Assembly (NCBI GenBank): GCA_018383375.1
Contig: JAHAWW010000022.1
Span: forward strand, 1 to 10,556
Origin: Prevotellamassilia sp.
GTDB taxonomy: Bacteria > Bacteroidota > Bacteroidia > Bacteroidales > Bacteroidaceae
DNA length: 10,556 nt
Reading direction: 5' to 3'
A program made the translations under genes and the position numbers. Of the stretch, positions 1-6,933 are shown one piece after another (position 1 is the first letter of the stretch; each line of letters starts with the position of its first letter). The notes beneath the pieces are model-generated. The model saw only the letters and a program-made list of their open reading frames with translations, was not told the origin of the DNA and did not search any database.

Positions 1-17
1 AATCACAAACCACAACA

Positions 18-2924
18 ATGCAAAACAAAGGATTTGTTAAATTCATTGCGGTCTTGCTGACTTTGATTTGCTGCTTCTATTTCTCGTTCTCGTTCGTGAC
101 GAATAAGTACAAAAAAGAGGCCGAAAAAATCGAAGCCACCAAAGGAAAAGAGGCTGCACGGCAGTATCTCGACCAAAAGCGCGGCGAGAAGGTTTTCCTG
201 GGTTGGAAAACGCTGGCCGACTGCGAGAAGTTGCAAATCGGTTTGGGCCTTGACCTCAAAGGCGGCGTCAGCTTCCTGCTCGAGGTTTCGGTGCCCGACA
301 TGATTGCCACTTACGCCGGTTCTACCGCCAACGACGCCGATTTTCAAAAGCTCGTGGCCGAGGCTAAAGCCGAGGCTTCACGCACCGGTAGCAACTTTGT
401 CGACGTGTTTGTCGCTCATTACAACAAAGCCCATGGCGAAAACCAACTGGGCGCAGTGTTTGCCGAGAAGATGTCGGGCGACGGCATCGATTTCAAGAGC
501 ACAGACGCCGACGTGAAAAAAGCGCTCGAAGAGAAAATCTCCGGCGCCGTGGATAATGCCTACGAAGTCATCCGCTCACGTATTGACCAATATGGTGTGG
601 CTCAGCCCAACATCCAAATTCTCCGCGGTAAAGGCCAGCTGGGCCAGATTATGGTGGAAATGCCGGGTGTGACCGACCCCGAAGACGTGAAGGATCTGCT
701 CACTGGTAGTGCCAACTTGGAATTCTGGACCACTTGCGACGCTGCCGAGGTGCAGTCTGAAATGGCCGAGTTGGCCAACCTGCCCATCCACGTAGAGCAG
801 CCCAAGAAGGGCAAGGCTACCGAGATGGAAGTCGTCGAAAAGACCATCGGACAAGTGCTCAGCACGCAATATGCCGGAGGCTGTGTGGTAGGTGCGGTAG
901 CCAGCAAGGCTGAAGTTGTAGCCATTGAGAAGGCACTTCAAACACCCGAAGCAGCCGAACTCGTAAAGAACTTCCGTCTGGCTTTCTCTGCCAAACCCGA
1001 AGCCGGCACCAACTATACCCTCTATGCCCTCAAAGGCGAGCGTGGTGACAACGGCCAGTTGATACCCTCGCTGAGCGGCGACGTGATTGCCGACGCCAAA
1101 CCCGACTTTGACACGCAACACAACGGCCGCCCCATCGTGTCGATGACCATGAAGAGCGACGCTGCCCGTATTTGGGCCGACGTGACCGGTCGCAATGTGG
1201 GCAAACCCATTGCCATCGTGCTCGATGGTCGCGTCTATAGCGCACCGGCTCCCAGCGAGCGCATCGGTGGCGGTTCGAGCCAGATTTCGGGCAACTTCAC
1301 CCCCGACGCAACCCGTTCGCTGGCCATTGTGCTCAAGAGCGGTAAGATGTCTGTGCCCCTCGTGGCCGTACAGACCGAGACCGTAGGCCCGTCTTTGGGT
1401 GAAGCCTCCATCAAAGCAGGCTTCCAAGCTTGTATCATTGCCTTTGTGCTGTTGATGGTATTCATGTGCCTCTTCTACGGCTTCAAGGGCGGTATGGTGG
1501 CCAACGTGGCCCTGTTGCTCAACCTCTTCTTCACCTTCGGCATCCTCACCTCGTTCCAGGCAGCCTTGACAATGAGCGGCATCGCCGGTCTCGTCTTGTC
1601 ACTGGGTATGGCCGTCGACGCCAATGTGCTCATCTATGAGCGCATCAAAGAAGAGTTGCGTGCAGGCAAAAACATCAAACAAGCCGTAGCCGACGGTTAT
1701 GGCAACGCCTTCTCGGCCATCTTCGACTCCAACTTGACCTCTATCATCACGGCCGTCATCCTCTACAACTTCGGCACCGGCCCCATCCGCGGTTTCGCCT
1801 TGACACTCGGCATCGGTATCTGTGCCTCGTTCTTCACGGCCGTATGGCTCACCCGTATCGTTTACGAGCACTTCGTCAACAACGGCAAGTGGCAAAAACT
1901 CACCTTCACCACAGGCCTGTCGCGCAAGCTCTTCAAGACCACGAACATCGCCTTTATGACTATGGGCAAGAAGTCTATCATAGTCTTCAGCGTGCTGGCC
2001 GTTGTCTTTGTCGGCATCATCTTCGGCAATGGTCTGGCCCGTGGCATCGACTTCACCGGTGGCCGCAACTATGTCATCCAATTTGAAAATAACATCACGC
2101 CCGACGAAGCCAAGGTGGCAAAGGCTGTGGCTGCTGCCGTCAAAGACTCTGACGACCCCAACGCATCGGTATCTGCACTGAAAGTTGTGACGGCCGAAAG
2201 TGTCTGCATCCGTGTTTCGACCAACTACCATATCAATGGTGATGACGAAGAGGTGGACCGCTTTGTTTATGACGCCCTCCACAAGGCAAAGCTCATCACG
2301 GCCGACTACACCACCTTCAAAGACCGCGAAAACCGCGCTGGCGGCTCCATCGTTTCGAGCCAGAAAGTGGACAGCTCTGTGGCCGACGATATGACCAAAG
2401 GCGCCTTCTGGGCCGTCATCTTCTCGCTCATTGCCATCTTCTTCTACATCTTGGTACGTTTCCGCAACATGGCCTTCTCTGTAGGTAGCATCACGGCTTT
2501 GGTGTTCGACACGCTCTTCATCATCGGTATGTATGCCCTGTGCTGGCGCTTTGTGCCGTTCTCTCTGGAAATCGACCAGACGTTCATCGGCGCCGTGCTG
2601 ACGGCTATCGGTTATTCTATCAACGACAAGGTGGTGGTATTCGACCGTATCCGTGAAAACATCGGTCTCTATCCCAAGCGAGCCACCGAACGCTTGTTCA
2701 ACGAGTCGCTCAACAGCACATTGACCCGTACGTTGATGACCTCACTGACCACCTTGCTGGTACTGCTCTGCATCTTCTTCCTTGGTGGTGACAGCGTGCG
2801 CTCATTTGCCTTCGCCATGATACTCGGCGTGATTTTCGGCACACTCTCTTCCATCTTCCTTGCCGCTCCCGTCGCCCTCCGCGTCTTTGGCAAGAAACGC
2901 ATCCGTGAAGAGGTGAGCAAATAA
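18..2924 (+). CDS. secDF: SecDF, fused protein-export membrane protein
   Basis: SecD and SecF joined in one 968-residue inner-membrane protein, the proton-driven accessory of SecYEG that helps pull preproteins out on the periplasmic side. Seen: TM1 at about residues 7-27; the SecD motif GLDLKGG at 77-83 opening the large periplasmic P1 region (about 30-465); five further SecD TM segments between about 468 and 615; the TM4 signature GMAVDANVLIYERIKEE at 530-546, whose Asp534 matches the proton-pathway Asp of SecD. The SecF half begins with a TM at about 653-671, has GIDFTGG at 676-682, a small periplasmic domain (about 683-795), and GYSINDKVVVFDR at 865-877 with Asp870 equivalent to the conserved SecF Asp. 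About twelve TM segments in total. Length is normal for the Bacteroidota fusion. Start: ATG at 18, after an A-rich leader with no Shine-Dalgarno; only 17 upstream bases are visible, so its promoter and operon partners are unknown. No broken motif or frameshift seen. Identification is secure. Confidence 0.97.
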   Translation: MQNKGFVKFIAVLLTLICCFYFSFSFVTNKYKKEAEKIEATKGKEAARQYLDQKRGEKVFLGWKTLADCEKLQIGLGLDLKGGVSFLLEVSVPDMIATYAGSTANDADFQKLVAEAKAEASRTGSNFVDVFVAHYNKAHGENQLGAVFAEKMSGDGIDFKSTDADVKKALEEKISGAVDNAYEVIRSRIDQYGVAQPNIQILRGKGQLGQIMVEMPGVTDPEDVKDLLTGSANLEFWTTCDAAEVQSEMAELANLPIHVEQPKKGKATEMEVVEKTIGQVLSTQYAGGCVVGAVASKAEVVAIEKALQTPEAAELVKNFRLAFSAKPEAGTNYTLYALKGERGDNGQLIPSLSGDVIADAKPDFDTQHNGRPIVSMTMKSDAARIWADVTGRNVGKPIAIVLDGRVYSAPAPSERIGGGSSQISGNFTPDATRSLAIVLKSGKMSVPLVAVQTETVGPSLGEASIKAGFQACIIAFVLLMVFMCLFYGFKGGMVANVALLLNLFFTFGILTSFQAALTMSGIAGLVLSLGMAVDANVLIYERIKEELRAGKNIKQAVADGYGNAFSAIFDSNLTSIITAVILYNFGTGPIRGFALTLGIGICASFFTAVWLTRIVYEHFVNNGKWQKLTFTTGLSRKLFKTTNIAFMTMGKKSIIVFSVLAVVFVGIIFGNGLARGIDFTGGRNYVIQFENNITPDEAKVAKAVAAAVKDSDDPNASVSALKVVTAESVCIRVSTNYHINGDDEEVDRFVYDALHKAKLITADYTTFKDRENRAGGSIVSSQKVDSSVADDMTKGAFWAVIFSLIAIFFYILVRFRNMAFSVGSITALVFDTLFIIGMYALCWRFVPFSLEIDQTFIGAVLTAIGYSINDKVVVFDRIRENIGLYPKRATERLFNESLNSTLTRTLMTSLTTLLVLLCIFFLGGDSVRSFAFAMILGVIFGTLSSIFLAAPVALRVFGKKRIREEVSK

Positions 2925-2952
2925 ACAGATACTCATATTCATCAAATAAAAG

Positions 2953-2990
2953 AAAAGCCTGCTGCACATTGGGTGTGGCTGGCTTTTTTT
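2953..2990 (+). terminator. Rho-independent terminator after secDF
   Basis: AAAAGCC (2953-2959) pairs with GGCTTTT (2981-2987). After one T-T mismatch an inner stem forms between GCTGCAC (2961-2967) and GTGTGGC (2973-2979), including two G-T wobbles, leaving a five-base loop (2968-2972). A run of seven T (2984-2990) follows the outer stem. It lies 28 bases after the secDF stop, so it should separate secDF from the lipoprotein gene. Confidence 0.9.
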
Positions 2991-3110
2991 GTGTAAAAGT
3001 GAGCATGGAGCGGTTCGGCACTTCTCGCGCGGACCAGTCAACATCGTAAGACAGTCATTTCAATAAATCCCCATAAATGGTCAGATTTCACGTATTTGTT
3101 GATAAATTTC

Positions 3111-3142
3111 TTGGGGTTTTCCTATAATATTATTTACATTTG
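3111..3142 (+). promoter_or_regulatory. Candidate Bacteroidota-type promoter for the lipoprotein gene
   Basis: TACATTTG at 3135-3142 matches the Bacteroidota -7 consensus TAnnTTTG. A TTG at 3111-3113 lies 21 bases upstream, a plausible position for the -33 element. The surrounding DNA is clearly more AT-rich than the neighbouring genes. Transcription would start near 3149 and give a leader of about 120 nt before the ATG at 3270. Apart from this and the secDF terminator, I see no recognisable element in the 345-base gap 2925-3269. The call is motif-based only. Confidence 0.55.
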
Positions 3143-3269
3143 CGAAATCAAAGTTAATCGTTGGCCAACATGTTCGAGGCTCAGATACCTCCCGTTCAGA
3201 CCCAGCCGACTATATCTGGTTGTCTTATCAAGAAACAAATCATTTTTTCAAACCAATATCCCCAATCCT

Positions 3270-5126
3270 ATGAAAAGAAAAAAAGCGCCATTTCAATCAG
3301 TCAGGGCACTTTTTGCTCTGATGGGTATGCTGAGTCTCACCGCCTGCGTGGACGACAGCTACGACATGAGCAAAGACATCGACCTCACTATGGGACTCGG
3401 CTCTGAGGGCTTGCAGCTCAAGGTGGGCTCGACCGAAAAAATCATGCTTGCCGACCTGCTCGAAACCAGCGACGACGTCAAGACCGACGCCGCCGGACTC
3501 TATTATCTCGTCGAAGACGGACAGACCGACATCAACTTCTCTGTCAACGCCTTTACGGCTGCCATCGACAACACCACGCTGTCGCCTTCTTACGACGTCA
3601 TCACCTACGACGACATTGCCTCAACGTCTCTGCCTGGCGGCACGGCCATTCCCGTGCCTGCGGGATACGACTACGCCGTGAGCCAACCGGTCACCGCCGA
3701 AGCAGACATGAGCTTCGACCTCACCGGCATCGAGGATGAGGTGAAATGGATTAAGAAAGTCTTGCCCGCTACAGAGACCAACACGATGCACCTCGAACTC
3801 GAGGTGGAACAGTCTAACGGCCTGCATTTCGCCATCAGCGAAATCAACGGTTTGCAACTCACCTTCCCCGACTATATCCACCTCACTCAGCCTTCAAACG
3901 GCAGGGTGAGTACCGACGGTCGCACCTACACCATCAACAACTACAGCGGCGCCGGCGTCACCACCTACGACCTCGGCACCATCCGCGTGGACGAGTTCAA
4001 CCTGCAGGGAGAAGAAGGCAAAGTCAACGGCGGTACGCTCAGCCTGCGCAACAAAGTCATCACGATGAGCGGACGTTTCGCCTTCACCACCACCCAAGCC
4101 TTCAATATGAGCGCCGGACAGAACGTCAAACTGCGTCTCTACGTCAGCCTCGGCCGTCGTGGTGCCACACAGAGCGAAGTGAACATTGCGCAAGTCACCG
4201 GCCGCTTCTCGCCCGTGGTCAATCCCCGCATCGACGACATCAACGTATCTGACAACCTGCCCGACTTCCTCCAAGACGACAAAGTCACCATCAAGGCCGC
4301 CAATCCCACGGTGAAATTCCAGGCCGACATGTCTAACATACCAATGTCGTTCGACCTCAAGGCCGTGCTCAATGGCTACAAAGACAATGCAGCCGTCACC
4401 ACCATCAGCCTGCCCGAGAGCGGCAAGGCCCACGCCATCACCGGCCGTAACAACGTCATCTATTTCCATCAGGGAGACGCGCCGTTCGACCCTGCAGGCG
4501 TCAGTGCCATAGCTGAGACACACCAAGTGAGCAATATCTCTTCAATATTTGAGAAACTGCCCGACTTCATCCGCGTCGACGTGGCCGACGGCAAAGTGCA
4601 AGCCAAAGACGAAGACTTCACCGTCGTGTTAGACCGCAACTATTCCACCCGTATGGACTACCAGATGCTCGTGCCCTTCGAGTTCAACCAAGGCACCCGC
4701 ATCGTCTACAACGACTCTGTGGAAGGTATGAACAAAGACCTCAAAGACTATCAGGCCGACGGCATAGTCGTCACTGCCGAGGTCATCAATGCCGTGCCGA
4801 TGCAACTCATCGCCACTGCTGAGCCTCAAGACGTGGCCGGACAACCCATCCCCGGCATCACCGTCACTTCGGCAACCATTGCACCGGCCAATGCCGTACG
4901 CTCTCTTGCCACCGCAGACATCGAACAAAACGCCGTGACCACGCCCATCACCATTGAAATGGACTTGGCCAATCCCGCCGACCTGCAACGCCTCGACCGC
5001 CTCATGCTCAAGATTGAAGCCGAAGGCACACAACCCGGCGAAGGCGTGCTTTCGTCAAACCAATACATCAAAGTGACCAATATGCGTCTGCGTCTGAAGG
5101 GACAAATCATCGGTAATTTCAACTGA
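3270..5126 (+). CDS. Large lipoprotein of unknown function, probably surface-exposed
   Basis: A 618-residue predicted lipoprotein; I cannot assign a biochemical role. Start: the frame is open from an ATG at 3096, but that start would overlap the candidate promoter and lacks a signal peptide, whereas ATG 3270 begins a textbook type II signal: basic MKRKK, a hydrophobic core at about 13-23 and lipobox LTAC with Cys26. The residues after Cys26 are VDDSYD; acidic residues at this point resemble the lipoprotein export signal that sends Bacteroidota lipoproteins to the cell surface (inference). The mature part is rich in Thr, Asp and Val with alternating polar/hydrophobic stretches, suggesting beta-sandwich domains. 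Two segments beginning LPDF (330-333 and 430-433) introduce similar-looking stretches and may be repeated domains. No TM segment or catalytic motif is seen. The gene sits 168 bases upstream of the DUF5723-like gene on the same strand with no strong terminator between, so co-transcription is likely. Existence as a gene is near certain; function is open. Confidence 0.88.
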   Translation: MKRKKAPFQSVRALFALMGMLSLTACVDDSYDMSKDIDLTMGLGSEGLQLKVGSTEKIMLADLLETSDDVKTDAAGLYYLVEDGQTDINFSVNAFTAAIDNTTLSPSYDVITYDDIASTSLPGGTAIPVPAGYDYAVSQPVTAEADMSFDLTGIEDEVKWIKKVLPATETNTMHLELEVEQSNGLHFAISEINGLQLTFPDYIHLTQPSNGRVSTDGRTYTINNYSGAGVTTYDLGTIRVDEFNLQGEEGKVNGGTLSLRNKVITMSGRFAFTTTQAFNMSAGQNVKLRLYVSLGRRGATQSEVNIAQVTGRFSPVVNPRIDDINVSDNLPDFLQDDKVTIKAANPTVKFQADMSNIPMSFDLKAVLNGYKDNAAVTTISLPESGKAHAITGRNNVIYFHQGDAPFDPAGVSAIAETHQVSNISSIFEKLPDFIRVDVADGKVQAKDEDFTVVLDRNYSTRMDYQMLVPFEFNQGTRIVYNDSVEGMNKDLKDYQADGIVVTAEVINAVPMQLIATAEPQDVAGQPIPGITVTSATIAPANAVRSLATADIEQNAVTTPITIEMDLANPADLQRLDRLMLKIEAEGTQPGEGVLSSNQYIKVTNMRLRLKGQIIGNFN

Positions 5127-5251
5127 CGCCAAACCGAGACGCGAAGGAAGAAGACATCAGTCAACTGACGCCAAACCGAAAGCAATAAAACTTGTTTTAA
5201 TTGCCGAGGCACAAGGCAGAAGACATCAGTCAACCGACACAAGCCAAAACC
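5119..5251 (+). repeat. Short imperfect repeat array between lipoprotein and DUF5723 genes
   Basis: The spacer is built from repeated boxes. Box A, TCAACTGACGCCAAACCGA, is present exactly at 5119-5137 and 5161-5179 and in degenerate form from 5230 (TCAACCGACACAAGCCAAAAC, to about 5250). Box B, about 23-24 bp ending in AGAAGACATCAG, is at 5138-5160 and about 5206-5229; the shared 17-mer AGAAGACATCAGTCAAC occurs at 5149-5165 and 5218-5234. The order is A-B-A-hairpin-B-A'. The first unit is 42 bp and the second 69 bp; the extra 27 bp is an AT-rich hairpin segment. The first box A contains the lipoprotein gene's stop codon (TGA 5124-5126). Any reading frames through the array look like by-products of the repetition. 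Function unknown; it may be a dispersed intergenic repeat or a product of slippage. Confidence 0.8.
5182..5204 (+). other. AT-rich hairpin inserted in the second repeat unit
   Basis: GCAATAAAAC (5182-5191) can pair with GTTTTAATTGC (5194-5204), with a single bulged base in the right arm; the practical loop is CTTG. It is flanked by CCGA at 5176-5179 and 5204-5207, so it looks like an extra segment placed within the second 69-bp unit compared with the 42-bp first unit. No T-tract follows, so a terminator role is unlikely. Confidence 0.6.
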
Positions 5252-5294
5252 CTAATCCTTCAGACAACATTTTTCTTATCTAAAGCACAATCTC

Positions 5295-6689
5295 ATGAAA
5301 AAAACATATCGTCACTTAGCCGCCACTCTGCTGTTGGCCACAGCTGTGGCACCGGCCGCCGCACAAGAGTTCCGCACGGCAGCCTTTATGCAGACCAACA
5401 ACTATCGTCACCAAATCAACCCCGCCATGCTCGACGAGGCCTACGTCGGTATGCCCTTCTTCGGCCAAATCAATGTGGGGGCTACCGGTAACTTCGGTCT
5501 GAAAAACTTCGTCTACAAGCTCGACGGCAATCCGCGCTATGACCTCACCACATTTATGAGTCCCACCGTCAGTGCCGGCGAGTTCCTGGGCGACCTCCAC
5601 GACAAAAACCGCGCCGACGTCTATATCAACTACAACATCTTCTCCGTGGGCTTCAAGGCGTTCAAAGGCATCAACCTCGTCGAGCTCAATCTGCGCTCCA
5701 ACACCAACGTGAGCCTGCCCTACGAACTCTTTGAGTTTATGAAAACTACCGGAGCCAAAGAGACCTATCATCTTCAAGACATCGGCGTGCGTTCGCAAAA
5801 CTATTTGGAATTAGCCCTTGGCCACAGCCACCGTATCAACGACCAGTGGACCGTAGGCGCTAAGCTCAAATTCCTCTTCGGCGGTGCTTATGCCGACTTC
5901 TCTGCCGACCAGCTCGACGTCACTATGAACGGCGACCAGTGGCGCATTGTCGGCGATGCCCGTCTCAAGGCCGCCGTGCTCAGCAGTGAGTTTGACTACG
6001 AAGACCCCAGCAAGAACGCTCCCGATGGCCGCCGTCGCGTGAAAGGCATTGATGACGTGAGTTTCGGCCTGCCCGGTTTCGGTATGGGCGTAGACCTCGG
6101 CGCCACGTTCAAAGTGACCAAAGACCTCACCTTGAGCGCCGCCATCAACGACCTCGGCTTCATCAATTGGAGCAAAGTGAAAAACGCCTCTTCTCGCGGC
6201 GACTACACCTTTGATGGTTTCGAAGACATCTATGCCGGCAGCAACAACACCGGCGGCAACAAACTCGGCGACCAGTTTGAAACGCTCGGCGACGACCTTG
6301 AAGAGATGTTCTCCGTCTACGATGATGGTGAAGGTAGCTCAAGCCAGGCATTGGCAGCCACCATCAACATTGGCGCTGAATACACTCTGCCGGCCTATCG
6401 CAACCTGCGTTTCGGTTTCCTCTACACCAGCCGTCTCCACGGTCTCTACAGCTATCATCAAGGCCTGCTCTCGGCCACCATCCGCCCCGTGAAGTGCCTC
6501 GAGGCTTCGGTCAACACCGCCGTGTCGAGCACGGGTTGCACCTTTGGCGCCGCGCTGAGCCTTCGCGCCAAGCACTACAACTTCTTCATCGGTTCCGACC
6601 GCATCTTCGGCAAGGTGTCTAAAGAGTTTATTCCACTCAACAGCCTCAACGCCAACGTGACGATGGGTATGTCGTTCCCCTTGCGTTGA
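5295..6689 (+). CDS. DUF5723-like outer-membrane beta-barrel protein
   Basis: A 464-residue exported protein that I recognise as resembling the Bacteroidota DUF5723 family, whose members are predicted outer-membrane barrels of unknown function. Seen: an ATG at 5295 followed by a type I signal peptide (MKKTY, hydrophobic core at about 8-19, probable cleavage in AAA|QE after residue 23). Next comes a conserved-looking N-terminal stretch, FMQTNNYRHQINPAM, similar in style to PorP/FadL-like barrels. After that are many alternating amphipathic strands, for example at 174-198, 260-290, 356-380 and 386-462, and the protein ends in a strand NVTMGMSFPLR, as expected of an outer-membrane barrel. An acidic Gly-rich loop lies at about 310-350 and is probably extracellular or periplasmic. 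No enzyme motif is seen. It lies directly downstream of the lipoprotein gene and is closed by a strong terminator, suggesting a two-gene unit and perhaps a physical partnership (inference). I see no clear promoter of its own in the spacer. Family call is fairly confident, function is unknown. Confidence 0.87.
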   Translation: MKKTYRHLAATLLLATAVAPAAAQEFRTAAFMQTNNYRHQINPAMLDEAYVGMPFFGQINVGATGNFGLKNFVYKLDGNPRYDLTTFMSPTVSAGEFLGDLHDKNRADVYINYNIFSVGFKAFKGINLVELNLRSNTNVSLPYELFEFMKTTGAKETYHLQDIGVRSQNYLELALGHSHRINDQWTVGAKLKFLFGGAYADFSADQLDVTMNGDQWRIVGDARLKAAVLSSEFDYEDPSKNAPDGRRRVKGIDDVSFGLPGFGMGVDLGATFKVTKDLTLSAAINDLGFINWSKVKNASSRGDYTFDGFEDIYAGSNNTGGNKLGDQFETLGDDLEEMFSVYDDGEGSSSQALAATINIGAEYTLPAYRNLRFGFLYTSRLHGLYSYHQGLLSATIRPVKCLEASVNTAVSSTGCTFGAALSLRAKHYNFFIGSDRIFGKVSKEFIPLNSLNANVTMGMSFPLR

Positions 6690-6733
6690 CAAGCTCGGAT
6701 AACCTTATAAGCGCATAAGCGCCTCATCACATC

Positions 6734-6772
6734 AAAGCCCGCCGGCCTCCACTCGGAGAGACGGCGGGCTTT
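6734..6772 (+). terminator. Rho-independent terminator after the DUF5723-like gene
   Basis: AAAGCCCGCCG (6734-6744) pairs perfectly with CGGCGGGCTTT (6762-6772), an 11-bp GC-rich stem. An inner CTCC/GGAG stem (6747-6750 with 6755-6758) closes an ACTC loop. A short T-rich tail (TTTTGTTG) follows. Because the stem begins with AAA and ends with TTT it could also act weakly on minus-strand transcripts. It is 45 bases past the stop codon. Confidence 0.88.
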
Positions 6773-6862
6773 TGTTGTGGCTAAGAGAGAGACAGAAAGC
6801 CCTGTCGAGTATGTCTTTGTCGAATTGTTGTGGTGGTTGATGTCTCCCCTTTGTCATACAAT

Positions 6863-6898
6863 CGAGGCCAACGCTCTTGTTGTCGAGCATTGGCCTCG
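6863..6898. terminator. Long hairpin in the convergent region, possible bidirectional terminator
   Basis: CGAGGCCAA (6863-6871) pairs with TTGGCCTCG (6890-6898), a perfect 9-bp stem. After one C-A mismatch, GCTC (6873-6876) pairs with GAGC (6885-6888) around an eight-base loop. The position, between a plus-strand and a minus-strand gene end, suggests termination. However, neither side has a good T-run; the plus-strand tail TTGTGGTTT is the better one. It may instead protect mRNA 3' ends. Confidence 0.55.
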
Positions 6899-6909
6899 TT
6901 GTGGTTTAT

Positions 6910-6927
6910 GAGGCTTTGACCAGCCTC
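6910..6927 (-). terminator. Small hairpin just after the minus-strand short ORF
   Basis: GAGGCT (6910-6915) pairs with AGCCTC (6922-6927) around a six-base loop, starting seven bases beyond the stop codon (6934-6936) of the minus-strand short ORF. No T-run follows on the minus strand. Together with the larger hairpin at 6863-6898 it may form the 3' end of the sialidase transcript; by itself it is weak. Confidence 0.3.
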
Positions 6928-6933
6928 TGATGA

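Noticed and set aside
576..1427. 283-codon minus-strand reading frame opposite secDF
   Set aside because: Lies wholly within secDF, whose motifs are intact; composition (Gly/His/Leu-rich, no domain) is that of an antisense shadow in GC-rich coding DNA.
1599..2282. 227-codon minus-strand reading frame opposite secDF
   Set aside because: Antisense to the SecD-SecF junction; Asp/Val/Gly-rich low-information sequence with no recognisable motif.
3066..3118. Possible CCCCA/TGGGG stem upstream of the promoter
   Set aside because: Only five pairs with a loop of about 40 bases; not convincing as an operator or hairpin.
3096..3269. Upstream in-frame ATG extending the lipoprotein by 58 residues
   Set aside because: It overlaps the candidate promoter and would bury the signal peptide; ATG 3270 gives a standard lipoprotein N-terminus.
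3894..4526. 210-codon minus-strand reading frame opposite the lipoprotein gene
   Set aside because: Fully antisense to a well-supported lipoprotein gene and has no signal, motif or upstream context.
4826..5242. Minus-strand frame with repeated SVWRQL/LTDVF peptides
   Set aside because: The peptide repetition simply follows from the DNA repeat array at 5119-5251 and the rest is antisense to the lipoprotein gene; treated as a non-coding repeat.
6707..6722. Tandem ATAAGCGC x2 just after the DUF5723-like gene
   Set aside because: A single 8-bp duplication with no further copies nearby; likely chance.
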